From NCBI GenBank assembly GCA_015662935.1, contig DQTF01000062.1, positions 1 to 10,889 on the forward strand: 10,889 bases of DNA, given 5' to 3'. The stretch comes from Crocinitomicaceae bacterium. Its GTDB lineage: Bacteria; Bacteroidota; Bacteroidia; Flavobacteriales_D; Crocinitomicaceae. The position numbers and the translations under genes are program-made. Below are positions 6,064-10,889 of the stretch, in pieces. The notes beneath the pieces were generated by a model. It was given only the letters and a program-made list of their open reading frames with translations. It was not told the DNA's origin and did not search any database. Each line of letters begins with the position of its first letter. The first letter of the stretch is position 1.

Positions 6064-6279
6064 GTGAAAATTGAAGAATGCTTTGCGAAGTTTGGTGATG
6101 CGGTGCGAAAAAAGCGCGTTCATCAAAATATTTCTCAAACACAACTTGCATTTGAATCAAAAATTTCAAGAGAGTATATTAATCGTCTTGAAAATGGAAA
6201 CGTTAATGTTTCGTTGGCAAAAATTATTGCTATCGCAGAAGTGTTAGATGTGGAAGTAAAGGAATTACTTGACTTTTAA
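6064..6279 (+). CDS. XRE-family helix-turn-helix transcriptional regulator
   Basis: A 71-residue single-domain Cro/C1-type DNA-binding protein. The HTH covers about residues 11-68. FGDAVRKKRVHQNISQTQLA holds helices 1-2, ESKISREYINRLENGNVNVS holds the recognition helix and the RLENG turn, and LAKIIAIAEVLDVEVKELL is the usual C-terminal helix pair. It has no effector domain. The start is GTG; the frame has no ATG, and upstream it is closed by TGA at 6016-6018. It is the only plus-strand gene in the left 8 kb, lying divergent from the truncated T9SS gene and convergent with the ABC transporter. No toxin, methylase or restriction gene is nearby to suggest a classical controller. It may repress its own promoter. 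Its target is unknown; acquisition by transfer is an inference from context. Confidence 0.88.
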   Translation: MKIEECFAKFGDAVRKKRVHQNISQTQLAFESKISREYINRLENGNVNVSLAKIIAIAEVLDVEVKELLDF

Positions 6280-6314
6280 AACGATTAGTTCGTAAATAGC
6301 TCAACGCCTTAAAA

Positions 6315-8063
6315 TCAATCTTCCTTTTCAGTTAATTGCTTTTTGTAAAGTTCTGAATAGCTACCATTTGCATTCATTAATTCTTTATGTGTTCCTTGCT
6401 CTATTACAGCGCCATTTTCTAAATTAAGGACAATATTGGCATTTCTAATTGATGAAATCCTATGACTAATCACCAAAGATGTGATTTTTTTCTTTGCTAA
6501 ATTCGTCAGAATGATTTCTTCCGTTTCTGTATCTACGGCTGATAAGCAATCATCTAGTAATAACAATTTCGGATTGCGAATCAATGCACGTGCAATGCTA
6601 ACCCTTTGTTTCTGTCCTCCGGATAGGTTGACTCCTCGTTCTCCCAGTAAGGTGCCATATCCATCCTTAAACTCAATGATGTTGTGATGTATGTATGCTT
6701 CTTTGGCAGCTGCAATTAATTGTTTCTCCGCAATCGAATCGTCCATGCATCCAAATTGAATGTTGTTTCTGATAGTATCTGAGAATAAAAAGACATCTTG
6801 AGGAACAACCCCTGTTTGGTTTCGATAATCATCGAGGTTAATGTCTTGAATGTGAATGTCGTCGATTAAAATTTCTCCAGAATCAGCTTCAATGTGACGC
6901 ATCAGAAGGTTGAGGATGGTCGATTTACCGCTTCCTGTCTTCCCAACAATTCCCAATGACTCTCCATGTTCAATTTTGAAACTCAAATTCTTAATGGCAT
7001 TGATTCCTGAATTTGGATAAGTATAGGATACATTTCTAAATTCAATTTTACCGGAGAAAGAGAAAGGAGTGGTATTGGTGTTGGTGATTTCTTCTTCCTC
7101 TTTTAGAAACTCATTGATTCTTGTTTGACTGGCTGCTGCACGTTGAATCATAGAGGTTACAAAACCAATGGATGCAAATGGCCACGTAAGCATATTGACA
7201 TAGAAAATAAATTTTAGAATGTCACCTAAAGAAATTTGGTCATTGTAATGCAATAACCCACCTAAATAGATACTCAGTATCGTGCTCACGCCAATGAGAA
7301 TGAAAATAGTTGGCATGAATAAAGAGTTCACCAAAACCAACTTCATATTCTTTGTCTTGTAGTTCTCCGAAGAAGCATTGAACTTATCTTCTATTTCTTG
7401 CGTTCTGCCGTATGCTTTAATAACACGAATCCCAGTAAAAGTCTCCTGTACCAAGGTTGACATATGCGATTGCTCTTCTTGAACGAGCGTGCTAATTTTA
7501 TTAATTCTCGATGAAACTTTGTAGATGATATAAGACATCAAAGGTAATGGAATGAGAACAAATCCTGTTAAGTAAGGACTAACATCTAGCATGTTTTTGA
7601 TAACAAGAATTGAAATTGAAGTCAGGTTAATCGTGTACATGATACCAGGTCCTAAATACATTCTTACTTTGGTTACATCCTCAGAAATACGATTCATTAA
7701 ATCTCCAGTGTTGTTTCTTTTGTAGAATGAAAAGCTTAATCTCTGGTATTGTCGATAGATTTCGTTCTTCAAATCGTATTCTATCAACCTTGATACAACA
7801 ATTATTGTTTGTCGAGTCATAAATAATAAGAAGCCAGAAAACAAAGAAAGCAACATAAAATACCCCCCAGCTTTTAGAGCTTTGTAGAGAAGAAGAGTAG
7901 GGTCACCATTTGTTTCCCAACCTGTTAAGTCATCAGTAAGGTCTCCAAAGTAATTGGTCATTTCCACCTTGAACCAGTTTGATCCAATAATGAAGATAGC
8001 CCCCAATAGTAAACGCCATTTATACTTAAATAAATATTTGTTGAGATAGCTAAGTGACTTCAT
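6315..8063 (-). CDS. ABC exporter half-transporter, MdlA/YheI-like (permease-ATPase fusion)
   Basis: A 582-residue type IV ABC exporter half: one transmembrane domain (about 1-315, with hydrophobic segments near 17-30, 66-90, 140-155, 163-182, 245-270 and 283-305) fused to a nucleotide-binding domain (about 338-575). Visible motifs are Walker A GKTGSGKST (374-382), Q-loop Gln422 in VVPQDVFLFSDTIRNNI, signature LSGGQ (480-484), Walker B LLLLDD (499-505), D-loop SAVD and H-loop His534. The Walker B catalytic glutamate is replaced by Asp505 (DDCLSAVD). This is typical of MdlA/YheI (BmrC)-type subunits, whose known members pair with a second half-transporter carrying the consensus site. No partner gene is in the window, so it either works as a homodimer or pairs with a product encoded elsewhere. 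The substrate cannot be told from sequence. It is divergent from leucine dehydrogenase, with 82 nt between starts. Confidence 0.9.
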   Translation of the reverse strand: MKSLSYLNKYLFKYKWRLLLGAIFIIGSNWFKVEMTNYFGDLTDDLTGWETNGDPTLLLYKALKAGGYFMLLSLFSGFLLFMTRQTIIVVSRLIEYDLKNEIYRQYQRLSFSFYKRNNTGDLMNRISEDVTKVRMYLGPGIMYTINLTSISILVIKNMLDVSPYLTGFVLIPLPLMSYIIYKVSSRINKISTLVQEEQSHMSTLVQETFTGIRVIKAYGRTQEIEDKFNASSENYKTKNMKLVLVNSLFMPTIFILIGVSTILSIYLGGLLHYNDQISLGDILKFIFYVNMLTWPFASIGFVTSMIQRAAASQTRINEFLKEEEEITNTNTTPFSFSGKIEFRNVSYTYPNSGINAIKNLSFKIEHGESLGIVGKTGSGKSTILNLLMRHIEADSGEILIDDIHIQDINLDDYRNQTGVVPQDVFLFSDTIRNNIQFGCMDDSIAEKQLIAAAKEAYIHHNIIEFKDGYGTLLGERGVNLSGGQKQRVSIARALIRNPKLLLLDDCLSAVDTETEEIILTNLAKKKITSLVISHRISSIRNANIVLNLENGAVIEQGTHKELMNANGSYSELYKKQLTEKED

Positions 8064-8145
8064 CCGAAAATTCCTATTTTTGCCACGCTATTTTACATGA
8101 CGTTGTAAAAGTAAAAAAAATTGAACATAACAATTACACACTCGT

Positions 8146-9243
8146 ATGTTTGAAGTTAAAAAAATAGAGGATACAAACCTCGCAGATAATCCAGTAGTTG
8201 CTCAAATGAGCAAGTACAATCATGAACAGTTGTTATTTTGTAATGACAATGCGACTGGCTTAAAAGCAATCGTAGCAGTACATAATACTATTTTAGGTCC
8301 AGCATTAGGCGGAACAAGAATGTGGAACTATGCAACAGAAATGGATGCATTGAACGATGTTCTTCGTCTATCAAGAGGGATGACTTATAAAAACTCTATC
8401 TCAGGATTGAATCTTGGTGGTGGTAAAGCAGTTATTATTGGAGATCATCGAACTCAAAAGTCTGAAGCGCTAATGCGTCGATTTGGGAAGTTTGTCAACA
8501 GTTTAGCTGGGAAATACATTACGGCAGAAGATGTTGGCATTTCTCCAATAGACATGACTTATGTGAGCATGGAAACAGATCACGTTGTTGGTTTACCTGG
8601 TAAAAGTGGAGATCCTTCTCCAGTTACAGCTCATGGAGTTTATGTTGGAATGAAAGCTTCAGCAAAGGTTCAGTTTGGTTCAGATTCTCTTTCAGGAAAG
8701 AAAATTGCCGTACAAGGTGTTGGACATGTTGGAGAATACTTAGTTAAATCATTGGCCAAAGAAGGGGCTGAAGTTTTTATCACAGATATTCATGAACCAA
8801 CTTTAAAACGCGTTGCAAACGAATATGGAGCCACTGTCGTTGGTTTAGATGAAATATATGACATAGATATGGATATTTATGCTCCGTGTGCTTTAGGAGC
8901 GACTATCAACGATGATACGCTTTCTCGATTGAAATGTTCTATCATTGCAGGAGCAGCCAATAATCAATTGCAGAATGAAGATGCTCACGGTAGAATGGTG
9001 ATGGAGAAAGGAATGATTTACGCTCCTGACTTTGCATTGAATGCTGGAGGTGTGATTAATTGCTATTCTGAAGTGAAGGGATTGACTCCAATCTGGGCGA
9101 TGGATAAAGCAGAACACATTTATAATACAATCGAAAATATAGTGAAGCGTTCTCAAGCTGAGAATGTTCCTACTTACCAAATTGCTAATAAGATGGCCGA
9201 AGAAAGAATTGAGGCAATTAGTAAGGTAAAACTTCCAATGTAA
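8146..9243 (+). CDS. Leucine dehydrogenase (Glu/Leu/Phe/Val dehydrogenase family)
   Basis: NAD-dependent oxidative deamination of leucine and other branched-chain amino acids to 2-oxo acids plus ammonia, in the cytoplasm. The length of 365 residues fits leucine dehydrogenase (about 364) and is shorter than glutamate dehydrogenase. The catalytic region has GPALGGTRMW (51-60), MTYKNSISGLNLGGGKAVI with Lys82 and Lys94, and the AEDVG loop with Asp129. The Rossmann domain carries GVGHVG (191-196) and an acidic residue near 214 (TDIHEP), consistent with NAD rather than NADP. APCALGA and GAANNQL follow. It heads a tight plus-strand run and sits 3 nt before nusB. Leucine specificity is inferred from length and overall similarity, so valine or phenylalanine activity is not excluded. 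The promoter is unclear: there is TATTTTTG at 8075-8082, but no -33 partner. Confidence 0.93.
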   Translation: MFEVKKIEDTNLADNPVVAQMSKYNHEQLLFCNDNATGLKAIVAVHNTILGPALGGTRMWNYATEMDALNDVLRLSRGMTYKNSISGLNLGGGKAVIIGDHRTQKSEALMRRFGKFVNSLAGKYITAEDVGISPIDMTYVSMETDHVVGLPGKSGDPSPVTAHGVYVGMKASAKVQFGSDSLSGKKIAVQGVGHVGEYLVKSLAKEGAEVFITDIHEPTLKRVANEYGATVVGLDEIYDIDMDIYAPCALGATINDDTLSRLKCSIIAGAANNQLQNEDAHGRMVMEKGMIYAPDFALNAGGVINCYSEVKGLTPIWAMDKAEHIYNTIENIVKRSQAENVPTYQIANKMAEERIEAISKVKLPM

Positions 9244-9246
9244 AGC

Positions 9247-10194
9247 ATGTTAAATAGAAGACATCTTAGAATTAAAGTACTCCAGTCACTGTATTCCTTT
9301 TATCAATCGAAAGATGATAACTACGTGAAAGCTGAAAAAGAAGTGCTAACTGGTTTAGAAAGAATTTACGATTTGTATTTGTACTTATTGCTGACTTTTT
9401 CTGAATTAAAAGGTATTTCTGAACACAGAATGACTGAGAATAAGAAAAAATTACGTCCAACGGATGAAGATTTAAACCCGAATACAAAATTCGTTGACAG
9501 CAAAATCATTGAAATCCTAGAAAACAACGTCAATTTGCGTTCTGAGTCAGAGAATAGAAAAGTAAATTGGGTAGGGGACGAAGAGCAAGAGTTATTTAGA
9601 AAAATGCTTTTGCACATTCGAGAATCGGAGACTTTTGATCTTTATATGAATAATGACGAGAAAGGTTTTGAAGAGGATAAAGCCTTTGCTTTGGCATTGT
9701 TTAAGACAGATATTGCTAATTACCCTTTGCTATATGATTACTTTGAAGAAAAAAGCATCCATTGGATAGACGATATTGATTTGGCTTGTACAATGGTAGT
9801 CAAAACATTGAAAGCTTTTGAAGAAGGTGGAGATTGCTCTATTCTTAATTTGTACAAAGACAAAGATGATGAATTGACTTTTGTTCGAGAATTATTGAGG
9901 AAAACAATTGTATTGGATAAAGAAAGCGAGCAACTGATTGATGAGTTGACAAGTAATTGGGAATTAGATAGAATTGCTAAGATGGATGTTATTCTTATGA
10001 AAATGGCGATTGCAGAATTGCAAACGTTTAATAGCATTCCAACAAAAGTAACGTTGAATGAATACATTGAGATTTCTAAATTCTACAGTACTCCAAAAAG
10101 CAATGGTTTCATTAATGGCGTGTTGGATAAAGCAATTCATCGTTTAGAAAAAGATGGAAAAATTAATAAAGTAGGAAGGGGATTAATTAAATAG
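9247..10194 (+). CDS. nusB: Transcription antitermination factor NusB, long Bacteroidota form
   Basis: NusB binds boxA RNA with NusE (S10) and supports antitermination of rRNA operons. The N-terminal helix RRHLRIKVLQSLYSFYQS (4-21) and the C-terminal half match the family: NWELDRIAKMDVILMKMAIAEL (237-258), IPTKVTLNEYIEISKFYSTPKSNGFINGVLDKAI (264-297). At 315 residues it is more than twice the E. coli protein. The extra ~170 residues sit between the first and last helical parts (about 55-220). They are highly charged and predicted helical, which I recall as normal for Bacteroidota. It starts 3 nt after the leucine dehydrogenase stop and ends 8 nt before the DUF1573 start, so it is clearly within an operon. 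The function call rests on the conserved ends; the role of the middle part is unknown. Confidence 0.92.
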   Translation: MLNRRHLRIKVLQSLYSFYQSKDDNYVKAEKEVLTGLERIYDLYLYLLLTFSELKGISEHRMTENKKKLRPTDEDLNPNTKFVDSKIIEILENNVNLRSESENRKVNWVGDEEQELFRKMLLHIRESETFDLYMNNDEKGFEEDKAFALALFKTDIANYPLLYDYFEEKSIHWIDDIDLACTMVVKTLKAFEEGGDCSILNLYKDKDDELTFVRELLRKTIVLDKESEQLIDELTSNWELDRIAKMDVILMKMAIAELQTFNSIPTKVTLNEYIEISKFYSTPKSNGFINGVLDKAIHRLEKDGKINKVGRGLIK

Positions 10195-10202
10195 AAGATA
10201 AA

Positions 10203-10595
10203 ATGAGAACAGTATTAAGTATTGCATTATTACTAATTTTGACTGCTTGCGGAGGAGATTCAGAAATCATTGTTGGGAACAAAACGACAATGGAAATTAT
10301 TTCTGAATACGATGCAGGTGATGTCATAAAGGGAGAAGTTATTACAGCAAAGTTTTCCATCAAAAACACAGGAGAATATCCTTTGGTGATTGGAGAAGTG
10401 AAAGGATCTTGTTCGTGTACAGTTGCAGAATCTCCAGGAGAACCAATTTTACCTGGAGAAAGTGGTGATGTTGTTGCTTACGTTAATACGGATAAGGTCC
10501 AAGAAGGACCTTTGCATAAATCGGTGAGAATTGTTTCTAATACTGAGCCATCAGTAACAGAAGTGATTATCAAAGGAAATGTAATGAGAAAGTAA
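10203..10595 (+). CDS. DUF1573 domain lipoprotein
   Basis: A 130-residue probable lipoprotein. The signal peptide MRTVLSIALLLILTAC ends in a lipobox (LTAC), with lipidated Cys16 followed by GGDSE. The acidic residues soon after the cysteine could favour surface export in this phylum, but that is speculative. The rest is one immunoglobulin-like DUF1573 domain: ITAKFSIKNTGEYPLVIGEVKGSCSCTVAE, then PGEPILPGESGDVVAYVNT, and a last strand VTEVIIKGNV. The CSC pair (about residues 69-71) is a recurrent DUF1573 feature. The molecular function is unknown. It lies between nusB (8 nt) and yajC (28 nt) in the same run, a placing I recall from other Flavobacteriales. Confidence 0.9.
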   Translation: MRTVLSIALLLILTACGGDSEIIVGNKTTMEIISEYDAGDVIKGEVITAKFSIKNTGEYPLVIGEVKGSCSCTVAESPGEPILPGESGDVVAYVNTDKVQEGPLHKSVRIVSNTEPSVTEVIIKGNVMRK

Positions 10596-10623
10596 AATTT
10601 AAAAACAATTAAAAATAAGAGTT

Positions 10624-10889
10624 ATGGATCAAATAATAATGTTGGTATTGATATTAGTAGTGTTCTACTTTTTTATGATCAGACCACAAATGAAGAAGCA
10701 AAAAGAGTTAAAATCTTTTAGAGAGAGTATGGCAGTGGGTGACAAGATTGTTACCATTGGTGGTATTCACGGAAAAGTATTAGAAGTTGCAGAAGCAACT
10801 ATTTTAATCTCTACAGAAGGAGGAAAGTTACGTTTGGATAAATCAGCTGTTTCTAATGGTGAAGACAATAAACTGATGCAACCTAACAA
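10624..10889 (+). CDS. yajC: Preprotein translocase accessory subunit YajC, 3' end outside window
   Basis: Small inner-membrane accessory protein of the SecDF-YajC complex. There are 88 codons plus two bases before the edge. One N-terminal membrane helix (about 3-18, IIMLVLILVVFYFFMI) is followed by the family hallmark RPQMKKQKE (20-28). Next come the conserved cytoplasmic part SMAVGDKIVTIGGIHGKV (35-52) and the strand ATILISTEGGKLRLDKSAV. Typical YajC is about 90-110 residues, so only a short tail is missing. The 28-nt gap upstream is A-rich with no Shine-Dalgarno site, as in other leaders here. It is probably the last visible gene of the operon that starts with leucine dehydrogenase. Confidence 0.94.
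   Translation, partial: MDQIIMLVLILVVFYFFMIRPQMKKQKELKSFRESMAVGDKIVTIGGIHGKVLEVAEATILISTEGGKLRLDKSAVSNGEDNKLMQPN

Noticed and set aside
5938..6144. Minus-strand open frame across the XRE start and the T9SS 5' end
   Set aside because: It overlaps two better-supported genes in other frames, and its translation (e.g. MCLRNILMNALF) has no domain or true signal peptide.
6280..6314. Bidirectional terminator between the convergent XRE and ABC genes
   Set aside because: Only a 4-bp ACGA/TCGT stem with a short T-run is visible, which is too weak to call.
8075..8082. TATTTTTG as a promoter for leucine dehydrogenase
   Set aside because: The -7 element is perfect, but there is no TTG 19-21 nt upstream, and that stretch lies in the divergent gene's coding sequence; too weak to annotate.
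9272..10067. Several minus-strand open frames across nusB
   Set aside because: They are antisense shadows of an AT-rich, well-supported gene, with low-complexity Ser/Leu-rich translations.

Overview
The window looks like an AT-rich chromosome segment from the Bacteroidota, most likely Flavobacteriales. Four signs point there. It carries remnants of two type IX secretion (T9SS) cargo genes, one with a type A and one with a type B sorting domain. It has DUF5683, a PUR-alpha-like DUF3276 protein and the long Bacteroidota form of NusB. Starts have A/T-rich leaders without Shine-Dalgarno sites. Two promoters match the Bacteroidota pattern TTG/TTTG, 19-21 nt, TAnnTTTG.

Left block (1-4106, all minus strand). 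In transcription order this is parA, parB, a DUF5683 membrane protein, dapB and lepB; lepB runs off the left edge. parA/parB overlap by 11 nt, parB/DUF5683 by 1 nt, and dapB/lepB are 2 nt apart. A good internal promoter lies just before dapB, so dapB-lepB can also be expressed separately from the segregation genes. The block joins chromosome segregation, lysine/diaminopimelate synthesis and signal-peptide cleavage. From memory, this order is common in the class.

Middle block (4107-6300), the accessory part. After a 214-nt gene-free stretch with short imperfect repeats comes the DUF3276 gene, with its own promoter. It is separated from the next unit by a strong hairpin terminator that works best on the minus strand. 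Then come two damaged T9SS cargo genes. The first has a signal peptide out of frame with its sorting domain, at a junction that suggests an internal deletion. The second has a type B sorting domain but no signal peptide, and its family homology appears to continue upstream of its only ATG. Immediately upstream and divergent lies a small XRE-type regulator with a GTG start. This block looks like a decaying accessory island between two conserved blocks.

Right block (6315-10889). A minus-strand ABC exporter half-transporter, with Asp in place of the Walker B glutamate, is divergent from a plus-strand run: leucine dehydrogenase, nusB, a DUF1573 lipoprotein and yajC, which is cut by the right edge. 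Gaps in this run are 3, 8 and 28 nt, so it is probably one operon.

I see no tRNA, rRNA, CRISPR array, insertion sequence or phage gene. No new multi-gene system is evident. The most informative signals are the two broken T9SS cargo genes with the regulator beside them, and the compact terminator/promoter arrangement near 4675-4750.
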